Shown here one piece after another: positions 1 to 5,942 of a stretch of 8,698 nucleotides of DNA. Below the pieces are notes generated by a model. It saw only the letters and a program-made list of their open reading frames with translations, searched no databases and was not told where the DNA came from. Origin of the DNA: Chloroflexota bacterium (lineage in GTDB: Bacteria; Chloroflexota; Anaerolineae; Anaerolineales; UBA4823); the NCBI GenBank assembly GCA_030636125.1, contig DAOVXM010000079.1, positions 1 through 8,698 of the forward strand, in the 5' to 3' direction. The stretch's first letter is position 1. Every line of letters begins with the position of its first letter. The translations under genes were made by a program, and so were the position numbers.

Positions 1-97
1 AAATGGGTGCGTGTGGAAACATGCGCCTCCACGTCTCAATCCGAATTTAGCGAGAGAACCACTTAGGAGAAATAAGAACGTCTGATACAATCATCCA

Positions 98-103
98 TAT
101 AAT
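98..103 (+). promoter_or_regulatory. Candidate -10 box for the malic enzyme gene
   Basis: A perfect TATAAT lies 180 bases before the malic enzyme start. No convincing -35 hexamer sits 16-18 bases upstream, so this rests on the -10 box alone. If used, transcription would begin near base 110 and give a leader of about 170 nt. A weaker alternative nearer the gene is TTAATA (218-223) with TATATT (242-247) and an 18-base spacer. Confidence 0.35.
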
Positions 104-118
104 GATCTGCGTAACTCT

Positions 119-198
119 GGGGATAGAACTGTTCAGGCTGGGTTGTAGGATTTATTAGGCAGGTTATCCCCTAAAGATAGTGACAAACGGAACTATCC
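119..198 (+). other. Leader with mutually exclusive short stems
   Basis: GGGGATA (119-125) is complementary to TATCCCC (165-171). GGATAG (121-126) is also complementary to CTATCC (193-198), and GATAGT (176-181) pairs with ACTATC (192-197) around a 10-base loop. The same bases serve in different pairings, so two folds compete. I do not recognise a known riboswitch. The rest of 1-282 shows no gene: all three forward frames are open only from the left edge to stops within the first 85 bases. A 10-bp palindrome ATATTAATAT lies at 221-230. Confidence 0.3.
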
Positions 199-282
199 GG
201 GCAAACAAAAATATGGATTAATATTAATATCGGTTTCGCTTTATATTTATCCTCGGTTGTTCAAGTTCATAAGGAGTAAAGA

Positions 283-2547
283 ATGCGTAAAATTACCCGT
301 GAAGATGCCCTTGAGTATCACCATCTTGATGGCAAACCAGGTAAGGTTTCTGTGGTGCCAACCAAACCAATGTTGACCCAGAGAGACTTGAGCTTGGCTT
401 ACACTCCGGGTGTAGCTGTGCCCGTTTTGGAGATCGAAAAGGATCAAAGCTTAAGTTACGAGTACACCTCCAAAGGGAATCTGGTAGCGGTTGTCTCTAA
501 TGGGACAGCGATCCTTGGTTTAGGAGACAGGGGAGCTTTGGCATCAAAACCGGTTATGGAGGGCAAAGGAGTTCTTTTTAAGAGATTTGCTGATGTTGAT
601 GTGTTCGATATTGAGGTAGATACACACGACGCCGACGAGTTGATACGCGTAGTTGCTGCTATTGCTCCCACTTTTGGTGGAATTAATCTGGAAGATATCA
701 AGGCTCCTGAATGTTTCTACATAGAAGAGACACTCAAAGAGATGCTTGATATCCCTGTATTCCATGATGACCAGCATGGTACTGCAATTATTTCATGTGC
801 AGCCTTGCTCAATGGCCTTGAACTGGTTGGGAAAAAAATCGCGGAAGTAAAAATTGCAATATCTGGCGCAGGTGCCTCCGCAATATCGTGTGCAAAACTA
901 ATGGTACGGCTTGGCGCTACACGCGAAAATATTACCCTGGTTGACTCGCGTGGTGCTGTATATAAAGGTCGCGAGGGAGGGATGAATAAATATAAAGAGT
1001 TATTTGCGTCTGAAACAGATGCTCGCAATCTTGCGGATGCTGTGCGTGGTGCTGATGTATTCTATGGGCTTTCTATTGCTGATATCCTTAAACCCGAGAT
1101 GGTTAAGACCATGGCTGATCGCCCATTAATTTTTGCGATGGCTAACCCTGACCCAGAAATTAAATATGAGTTAGCCAAAGAGGTACGACCGGACGCCATC
1201 GTCGCGACAGGACGATCGGATTACCCAAATCAGATCAATAATGTGTTGGGCTTCCCATTCATCTTCCGTGGTGCTTTGGATGTGCGTGCCACGTCGATTA
1301 ATGAGGAGATGAAAGTTGCAGCTGCACACTCATTAGCAAATCTGACCAAAGAAGATGTACCGGATAGCGTTTTGCGTGCCTATGGTTTAGAGAGCCTTAA
1401 GTTTGGTGTTGATTATATTATCCCCAAGCCGTTAGACCCACGAGTTCTACTCTGGGAGGCCCCTGCTGTTGCCAGGACCGCCATGGAGACCGGCGTGGCC
1501 CGTCGCCAGCTTGACCTCGAGGAATATCGGGCGCAATTAGCTTTCCGTCAGGGAATGGGGGAACAGGTGCGGTATTATATTATGTCGAAGGCGCAAAGTT
1601 GCCCAGACAGAAAGCGTGTTGTTTTTGCAGAGGGAGAAGAGCCAAAGATTATTCGCGCAGCTGCCCAAATCGCTGATGAAGGCATCGGTGTGGCAATATT
1701 GATTGGGCGGCCTGAAGTGATCGAAGAGAAGATCACTTCACTGGGATTGGATTGTTGCCCAGAGATGATTGATCCTGCGAAATTTGACCGCATTGATGAA
1801 TACGCTGAAGCCTATTATGATTTGCGTCAACGGAGTGGTGTAGCGCGTAAAGATGCTTTAAAACGTGTACGCGAACCCAATGTCTTTGGTCCAATGATGG
1901 TTAAACTGGGTGAGGCGGATGCGTTTATCTCAGGTTTAACCTACGATTATCCTGAAGTTATTCGCCCTGCTCTGCAAATTCACCATACCCAGCCTGATGT
2001 GCGACGTGCAGCGGGTGTATATATCATGGTGGTTGGCAATCGAACTTACCTGTTCACCGATGCCACAGTGAATATAGACCCAACTCCTGAGGACTTGGCT
2101 GAAATTGCCTGCCTTGCAGCCGACTTTGCCCGGCAACTTGGAATGGAGCCACGTGTGGCTCTGCTCTCATTCTCGAACTTTGGCAGCACTCCGCATCCTC
2201 TCTCCATGAAGGTTAAAAAAGCCGTTGAGATCATTAGGGAGAAATGTCCCGATTTCAAGGTGGATGGAGAGATGCAGGCAGATACTGCGGTTGTGCCAGA
2301 GATCATTGATGAACGTTACCCGTTTAGCGAAGTGCAAGATGCCAATGTATTGGTATTCCCGTCACTGGAATCAGCAAATATTGCATACAAAATACTCGCC
2401 CGTCTTGGGGACGCACAAGCAATCGGCCCGATCTTGCTTGGATTGGGTGCCCCTGTTCATGTTTTACAAACTGGTGATGATGTACGCGATATTGTTAATA
2501 TTGCTGCTGTGGCGGTGATGGACGCTATGAACCGAAAGGAATGTTAG
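283..2547 (+). CDS. maeB: NADP-type malic enzyme with C-terminal phosphotransacetylase-like domain (MaeB)
   Basis: Cytosolic enzyme that oxidatively decarboxylates malate to pyruvate, normally with NADP. At 754 residues it matches full-length two-domain MaeB proteins. The malic enzyme part (about 1-430) has the catalytic tyrosine in AYTPGVA (Y40), the lysine in MEGKGVLFK (K95), metal ligands in LEDIKAPE (E137, D138) and HDDQHGTA (D162), the Rossmann motif SGAGASA (194-200) and the MANPDPE and NQINN motifs. The C-terminal part (about 440-754) is phosphotransacetylase-like, with DGEMQADTA (661-669) and GPILLGLGAPVHVL (715-728). The serine-arginine pair of true phosphotransacetylases is replaced by Q729-T730, so this domain is probably an acetyl-CoA sensor rather than a catalyst, as known for MaeB. 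The start follows AAGGAG (271-276) with a 6-base gap. The gene stands alone and is followed by a hairpin. NADP preference is inferred from the family. Confidence 0.95.
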   Translation: MRKITREDALEYHHLDGKPGKVSVVPTKPMLTQRDLSLAYTPGVAVPVLEIEKDQSLSYEYTSKGNLVAVVSNGTAILGLGDRGALASKPVMEGKGVLFKRFADVDVFDIEVDTHDADELIRVVAAIAPTFGGINLEDIKAPECFYIEETLKEMLDIPVFHDDQHGTAIISCAALLNGLELVGKKIAEVKIAISGAGASAISCAKLMVRLGATRENITLVDSRGAVYKGREGGMNKYKELFASETDARNLADAVRGADVFYGLSIADILKPEMVKTMADRPLIFAMANPDPEIKYELAKEVRPDAIVATGRSDYPNQINNVLGFPFIFRGALDVRATSINEEMKVAAAHSLANLTKEDVPDSVLRAYGLESLKFGVDYIIPKPLDPRVLLWEAPAVARTAMETGVARRQLDLEEYRAQLAFRQGMGEQVRYYIMSKAQSCPDRKRVVFAEGEEPKIIRAAAQIADEGIGVAILIGRPEVIEEKITSLGLDCCPEMIDPAKFDRIDEYAEAYYDLRQRSGVARKDALKRVREPNVFGPMMVKLGEADAFISGLTYDYPEVIRPALQIHHTQPDVRRAAGVYIMVVGNRTYLFTDATVNIDPTPEDLAEIACLAADFARQLGMEPRVALLSFSNFGSTPHPLSMKVKKAVEIIREKCPDFKVDGEMQADTAVVPEIIDERYPFSEVQDANVLVFPSLESANIAYKILARLGDAQAIGPILLGLGAPVHVLQTGDDVRDIVNIAAVAVMDAMNRKEC

Positions 2548-2585
2548 TTAAGCTGAACCATAAGTAACGAACGATAGTTTTATTT

Positions 2586-2611
2586 CGGGGCACCTCTGAG
2601 GAGGTGCCCCG
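2586..2611 (+). terminator. Hairpin terminator after the malic enzyme gene
   Basis: An 11-bp perfect stem, CGGGGCACCTC (2586-2596) with GAGGTGCCCCG (2601-2611), closes a TGAG loop 38 bases after the stop codon. The downstream flank (CATGTATTT) is only weakly T-rich, so intrinsic termination may be imperfect, or the hairpin may mainly protect the 3' end. Confidence 0.7.
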
Positions 2612-2664
2612 CATGTATTTAGAGTGGCCTTTTGTGGTAGGATAGTGGGTAAAAAATTATTCTT

Positions 2665-2670
2665 AGGAGG
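2665..2670 (+). promoter_or_regulatory. Ribosome binding site that fixes the phosphatase start at the second TTG
   Basis: AGGAGG ends directly against a TTG at 2671, leaving no spacer, but is 6 bases from the in-frame TTG at 2677. The second TTG is therefore the likely start. Confidence 0.75.
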
Positions 2671-2676
2671 TTGCAT

Positions 2677-3174
2677 TTGATCCCTGTAACCCGGATATGT
2701 TTTGTTTGCCTGGGGAATATTGTGCGCAGCCCATTGGCGGAAAATCTATTTCTTAAAATTGCCGGTGAAGTAAGTGACGTGCAACGGTACTACATCGAGT
2801 CCGCTGGTACGGGTGCCTGGCATGTTGGCGAGTCGCCTGATCCGCGCATGCGGCAGGTTGCAGCTCGTCATGGCTTACGTTACGATGGGAGCGCAAGCCA
2901 GTTTCAGAAACGCGATTTCGACCGATTTGATATGATTGTTGCCATGGACACTCAAAATCGCTCTGATTTGATGAGGATGGCGCTCTCTCCAGAGAATAAG
3001 AAAAAAATATTCCTCTTGCGCGAGTTCGATCCTTTGGCTGGAGCAGATGTTTCCGTGCCTGACCCATACTACGGAGGCATCGATGGCTTTGAAGAAGTTT
3101 ATCAAGTGATTGAACGTTCTTGCCGAGAGTTGCTGATTGCGTTAGAAGATGGACATCTTGGAAGGCAAGAATGA
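2677..3174 (+). CDS. Low-molecular-weight protein-tyrosine-phosphatase family protein, probable ribulosamine-5-phosphatase partner
   Basis: Cytosolic phosphatase of 165 residues, a full-length member of its family. The P-loop CLGNIVRS (C11 nucleophile, R17) lies at the N terminus and the general-acid loop DPYYGG (D129) near the C terminus, so the catalytic set is complete. The second P-loop cysteine common in this family (CxGNxCRS) is valine here. The start is TTG at 2677, chosen by spacing from AGGAGG. Its stop overlaps the ATG of the kinase gene (ATGA, 3171-3174), which implies translational coupling. Known work on a Thermus phosphatase encoded in the same arrangement showed activity on protein ribulosamine 5-phosphates as well as phosphotyrosine, so a role in deglycation is likely. 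A role in tyrosine signalling or exopolysaccharide control is the alternative. No kinase or polysaccharide gene of that kind is nearby. Confidence 0.9.
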   Translation: MIPVTRICFVCLGNIVRSPLAENLFLKIAGEVSDVQRYYIESAGTGAWHVGESPDPRMRQVAARHGLRYDGSASQFQKRDFDRFDMIVAMDTQNRSDLMRMALSPENKKKIFLLREFDPLAGADVSVPDPYYGGIDGFEEVYQVIERSCRELLIALEDGHLGRQE

Positions 3175-4046
3175 TCCCCGATGTAGTTAGTGAGTGGTGC
3201 CAGAAGAATGGTTATGGGGAGGTAGTGTCGAGAAGTTCGGTGGGTGGAGGTTGCATTAATAACGGCGTGCGACTGAAGACAGCTTCTGGAATTACTTTTT
3301 TCCTTAAGACTAATCAAAGCGCACCTGCAGACATGTTCGTCCGCGAAGCAGAAGGGTTGGACGTATTAAGTGTGCCCGGAGGGCCACGTGTCCCGAAACC
3401 ATATTTGTACGGGTCTGACTTTCTTCTCCTTGAAGATTTGGCACCATCCTCCCGTACTGCGAACTACTGGTCTACCTTTGGGCGCCAGCTAGCTAGCCTG
3501 CACAACTATACAAATCCAAATTTCGGCTTTGCTCACGATAATTATATTGGGAGTACACCGCAACCCAACTCCTGGAGAGATGATGGTTATACATTTTTCA
3601 GCGAACATCGTTTATTGTTTCAAGCTGAGCTCGCCAGGAAGCGAGGCTTACTCGGTATTACAGAGGCTCGCCAGGTTGATAATATATGTAATCGACTGGT
3701 CGATCTAATTCCAGAACAACCCCCATCGCTCATCCATGGTGACTTGTGGAGTGGTAATGCTATGACTGATATTGCAGGAGAACCAGCCATAATCGATCCG
3801 GCTGCTCACTATGGATGGGCGGAAGCTGACTTAGCCATGACCACCCTCTTTGGCTCTTTTCCAGAGGTTTTTTATCGAGCATATCGTGAGGTTCGTACGC
3901 TTGAAGATGGTTTTAGGGAGCGCTTCCATATTTATAATCTTTACCATTTGTTGAACCATCTTAATCTCTTTGGAACTGCTTATTTAGGGCAGGTGCTCTC
4001 TATACTTACAAGAACCCGTATATTTTTGGAGCCCAGTTCTAGGTAA
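3171..4046 (+). CDS. Fructosamine/ribulosamine 3-kinase family protein (FN3K-like)
   Basis: ATP-dependent small-molecule or protein-amine kinase of 291 residues, the usual family length. Visible features are the N-lobe SVGGGCINNG (23-32), the putative ATP-binding lysine in FFLK (K46), the helix motif REAEGLDVL (58-66), the catalytic loop IHGDLWSGN (D191) and the metal-binding IDPA (D209), followed by YGWAEADLAM. These identify the fructosamine kinase family of the protein-kinase-like fold. Most bacterial members tested phosphorylate ribulosamines and erythrulosamines at O3, which destabilises the adduct and frees the amine. The start is the ATG at 3171, with GGAAGG (3160-3165) 5 bases upstream and a 4-base overlap with the phosphatase gene. 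An in-frame TTG at 3120 lies inside the phosphatase gene and would add 17 residues absent from the family. Substrate is inferred from the family and the neighbour. Confidence 0.9.
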   Translation: MIPDVVSEWCQKNGYGEVVSRSSVGGGCINNGVRLKTASGITFFLKTNQSAPADMFVREAEGLDVLSVPGGPRVPKPYLYGSDFLLLEDLAPSSRTANYWSTFGRQLASLHNYTNPNFGFAHDNYIGSTPQPNSWRDDGYTFFSEHRLLFQAELARKRGLLGITEARQVDNICNRLVDLIPEQPPSLIHGDLWSGNAMTDIAGEPAIIDPAAHYGWAEADLAMTTLFGSFPEVFYRAYREVRTLEDGFRERFHIYNLYHLLNHLNLFGTAYLGQVLSILTRTRIFLEPSSR

Positions 4047-4060
4047 ACTGGGCTCATCTT
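4029..4060 (+). terminator. Intrinsic terminator overlapping the kinase stop codon
   Basis: A 10-bp perfect stem, GAGCCCAGTT (4029-4038) with AACTGGGCTC (4046-4055), has a 7-base loop and is followed by ATCTTTT. The left arm encodes the last residues of the kinase and the TAA stop (4044-4046) sits at the loop/right-arm boundary. It ends the phosphatase-kinase operon before the convergent desulfurase gene. The 61 bases between it and that gene show no clear terminator for the minus strand. Confidence 0.8.
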
Positions 4061-4116
4061 TTCGTAATAAACAGCTGGGGATTCAAAACAGAGACAGCTT
4101 AATTTGCACCAATGGT

Positions 4117-5535
4117 TTAAATACTTTCTGTCAGAGAGAAATAGTCCTCAAAATCAGGTGACCATCCTTGGACGGTATATTCTCCTGTGGCTTTATCTTG
4201 TATGTAGTTCCCATGATATTCTCCCTGGATAATATCGTTCAGCGCTTCAACCAGGATGTCAATCTCATCCAGCGTGTTGTATAGTCCAAATGAGACACGG
4301 ACTAATCCTGGTCTATCCCTTCTGTCCCCTGCCATCATCTGATCTCTCACTGTTCCGGCTTGCTCGGAACTTAAGCCCAAAAGTTGCAGAATGTAGGGGT
4401 GAGCGCAAAAACAACCGTTGCGCACTCCGATGCCAAATTCATGACTGAGGATCGCGGCTACAAGAAAATGAGACATTCCTTTGATCTGTATAGGTAATAT
4501 TCCGAGACGGTCCGAATTTTGGGATGAACAATTGCCACCGAAAATTTGCAGATCAGGGATTGTCTTCATTTTTTCAAAGGCATATACCATTAATTCGGTC
4601 TCGTGTTGGGTGACTTTATCCATGCCTACAGCTTCAAGTTGGTTGATTGCCGATGCCAGAGCAACTGCACCAACTGTGTTTGGACTGCCAGCCTCATCCC
4701 GATCCGGTGGTTTGGCCCATACCACATCGTCCAGAGTAACAATCTCTACAGTGCCTCCACCTCTTTGGTCAGGATCGCCCTGCTCGAAGGTGTCCCGTCT
4801 ACCAATCAGAGCACCAGTCCCAAATGATGCGTACATTTTATGGGCAGATATAGTAAAGTAATCTAGGTGGCTAGGGTCATCGATAGTTCTCATATCAACC
4901 TTACGGTGGGGGGCCAACTGCGCACAATCCACCAATATCTGCGCGCCAACGGAATGAGCTTTCTCTGCAAGCCGGTGGATTGGATTTATATGCCCGGTCA
5001 CATTACTGGCTCCAGTGATTGCTATCAGGGCTACACGGTTGCCATAGTGTGCCAGTTGCTGGTCGAAATCATCTTCATCCAAACATCCCTCAGAGGTTAG
5101 TCCGATATGAATTGTTTTAGCAACAAACCGCCAGGGTAAATCATTTGAATGATGTTCCATACCGCTTGTCAATATGATATCGCGACCTTGGTTGAGGGGA
5201 AATCGACGGGCGAGCTTATTTGTAGCTTCTGTGGTATTTTTACCAAAGATACAGGTGTGGGTTTGCGGATCAGCGCCAACAAATTTTAGTACTGTTTGAC
5301 GGGCGTCCTCGTAGACATGTGTGGATAGCTGGCTTTTAAAACCTGTGCCGCGATGGACGCTACTGTAGTAGATCAGAAAATCGTTGACCGCTTTTTGTGT
5401 GCATTTTAAAGCGGGAGTGGAAGCTGCGTTATCAAAGTTGATATAGCGTGTGTGGTCGCCATTTAGCAAGGGGACTTCGGCTTCCAGGCCAACGTACAAA
5501 TTTTGGTAATCATGAATGGAGTTTTGATTAATCAT
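4117..5535 (-). CDS. Class V PLP-dependent cysteine desulfurase-like enzyme, MoCo-sulfurase-like active-site loop
   Basis: PLP enzyme of 472 residues, probably cytosolic, expected to remove sulfur from cysteine and hold it as a persulfide. Features in order: NFDNAAST (about 33-40), MEHHSNDLPW (126-135) with the PLP-stacking histidine, VDCAQLAPH with D203 and Q206, ISAHKM with the Schiff-base lysine K233, AGSPNTVG (282-289), the cysteine loop VRNGCFCAHP (371-380) and VRVSFG (412-417). C377 aligns with the SufS catalytic cysteine and C375 is an extra cysteine two residues before it. The RNGCFC loop and the roughly 30-residue insert before VRVSFG recall the desulfurase domain of eukaryotic molybdenum cofactor sulfurase, but no MOSC domain follows. 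A C-terminal tail of about 35 residues is unassigned. The start at 5535 is chosen from AAAGGA 6 bases upstream. A GTG at 5598 would add 21 residues without a good ribosome site. No suf or isc genes are adjacent, so the sulfur acceptor is unknown. Confidence 0.85.
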   Translation of the reverse strand: MINQNSIHDYQNLYVGLEAEVPLLNGDHTRYINFDNAASTPALKCTQKAVNDFLIYYSSVHRGTGFKSQLSTHVYEDARQTVLKFVGADPQTHTCIFGKNTTEATNKLARRFPLNQGRDIILTSGMEHHSNDLPWRFVAKTIHIGLTSEGCLDEDDFDQQLAHYGNRVALIAITGASNVTGHINPIHRLAEKAHSVGAQILVDCAQLAPHRKVDMRTIDDPSHLDYFTISAHKMYASFGTGALIGRRDTFEQGDPDQRGGGTVEIVTLDDVVWAKPPDRDEAGSPNTVGAVALASAINQLEAVGMDKVTQHETELMVYAFEKMKTIPDLQIFGGNCSSQNSDRLGILPIQIKGMSHFLVAAILSHEFGIGVRNGCFCAHPYILQLLGLSSEQAGTVRDQMMAGDRRDRPGLVRVSFGLYNTLDEIDILVEALNDIIQGEYHGNYIQDKATGEYTVQGWSPDFEDYFSLTESI

Positions 5536-5630
5536 TAACTGTCCTTTGTTAATTGAGTTATGGAGAATCTCGAAAAATTGGAGTGCATGAGGGCGCACGT
5601 CCCAGGCGTACTAATTTTCCGAGTAATTCA

Positions 5631-5686
5631 CTAGTGTTGCGCCATTATTTCCAAACTGTCGAGTCACGTTCGCCGCGCAACACTAG
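5631..5686. repeat. Perfect 12-bp inverted repeat with 32-base spacer
   Basis: CTAGTGTTGCGC (5631-5642) and GCGCAACACTAG (5675-5686) are exact inverted copies. They lie in the probable 5' leader of the desulfurase mRNA, about 95-150 bases before its start, where they could form a long-looped hairpin. Alternatively they are two operator half-sites. No target duplication or transposase suggests a mobile element. Confidence 0.7.
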
Positions 5687-5691
5687 CTCCT

Positions 5692-5720
5692 AATATAATT
5701 TTATAATCATGTTTTTTACA
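5692..5720 (-). promoter_or_regulatory. Weak candidate promoter for the desulfurase gene
   Basis: On the minus strand TGTAAA (5720-5715) and TATATT (5697-5692) are separated by 17 bases. The -35 is poor (three of six matches). Transcription would start near 5685, at the outer edge of the inverted repeat. Another -10-like TATAAA lies just upstream in the same AT-rich block. Confidence 0.3.
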
Positions 5721-5830
5721 GATTGGTTTAATGATAATGATTTCTCCTGTGGGATTTGGAATAATCACAAATTTGCATAATTGTAATGCTGAATTTCTCC
5801 TTAAGATTCTGAATTAATCAAAATTGCCTC

Positions 5831-5859
5831 TTGCAATTCGGACAATATTAGTATATACT
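5831..5859 (+). promoter_or_regulatory. Sigma-70-type promoter of mraZ
   Basis: TTGCAA (5831-5836) and TATACT (5854-5859) are separated by an ideal 17 bases. The predicted start of transcription is near 5866, giving a leader of about 77 nt. The -35 overlaps an inverted repeat, AATTGC (5822-5827) and GCAATT (5833-5838), which may be a further operator. Confidence 0.7.
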
Positions 5860-5895
5860 GTGTGTGCTTGTGGGAGAAAGTGGGATAAAGTGGAG
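5860..5895 (+). promoter_or_regulatory. MraZ box: direct repeats with 10-bp period
   Basis: GTGGGA (5870-5875), GTGGGA (5880-5885) and GTGGAG (5890-5895) recur every 10 bases with GAAA and TAAA linkers. A degenerate copy, GTGTGT, fits the same phase at 5860-5865. MraZ is known to bind TGGGN direct repeats of this spacing before its own gene. The array begins around the predicted transcription start, a position suited to autorepression. Confidence 0.85.
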
Positions 5896-5915
5896 CGCCG
5901 GAATACTTCCGGCGT
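5895..5915 (+). other. Leader hairpin before the mraZ ribosome site
   Basis: CGCCGGAA (5896-5903) pairs with TTCCGGCG (5907-5914) around a 3-base loop, with a G-T wobble outside. It directly abuts the last MraZ repeat and ends 12 bases before the GGAAGG ribosome site. No T-run follows, so it is not a normal terminator. It could stabilise the mRNA or tune translation. Confidence 0.55.
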
Positions 5916-5942
5916 TCGCCTGTTAAAGGAAGGATAGAACAA

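Larger units (their letters stand above)
5536..5942. other. Divergent intergenic region between the desulfurase gene and mraZ
   Basis: This 407-base stretch has no supportable gene. From the desulfurase side it holds that gene's ribosome site (AAAGGA, minus strand, 5547-5542), a 12-bp inverted repeat, an AT-rich block (5691-5820) likely to carry the minus-strand promoter, then the mraZ promoter, MraZ-box repeats, a leader hairpin and the mraZ ribosome site (GGAAGG, 5928-5933). Confidence 0.85.

Noticed and set aside
1..66. Possible C-terminal tail of an upstream gene, open from the left edge in frame 1 to TAG at 64-66
   Set aside because: Only 21 codons with no recognisable protein character; all three forward frames are open for a similar distance, so there is no reason to prefer one.
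717..1028. Antisense ORFs across the malic enzyme gene (also 456-701, 544-777, 1575-1793, 2046-2306)
   Set aside because: They are opposite a clearly conserved protein, have low-complexity composition and no independent start signals.
2225..2518. Alternative-frame forward ORF inside the malic enzyme gene
   Set aside because: Lies wholly within the well-supported phosphotransacetylase-like domain and has no domain or ribosome site.
2632..2660. Promoter-like TTGTGG with AATTAT before the phosphatase gene
   Set aside because: Transcription would start inside the Shine-Dalgarno, so it could not make a usable message; the operon promoter was not located.
2753..3067. Antisense ORF over the phosphatase gene
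   Set aside because: Arises opposite a protein with intact catalytic motifs and shows no family features.
3120..3170. Upstream TTG start extending the kinase by 17 residues
   Set aside because: It lies within the phosphatase gene and adds residues foreign to the family; the ATG at 3171 has a ribosome site and the classic ATGA overlap.
4481..4861. Forward ORFs over the desulfurase gene (also 4603-4827 and 4867-5100)
   Set aside because: They are shadows opposite the PLP-enzyme core motifs and contain no recognisable domain.
5536..5598. Upstream GTG start extending the desulfurase by 21 residues
   Set aside because: No ribosome site precedes it, whereas AAAGGA is ideally spaced before the ATG at 5535.
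5631..5686. Inverted repeat read as ends of a miniature transposable element
   Set aside because: The whole unit is only 56 bases, with no flanking target duplication and no second copy in the window.
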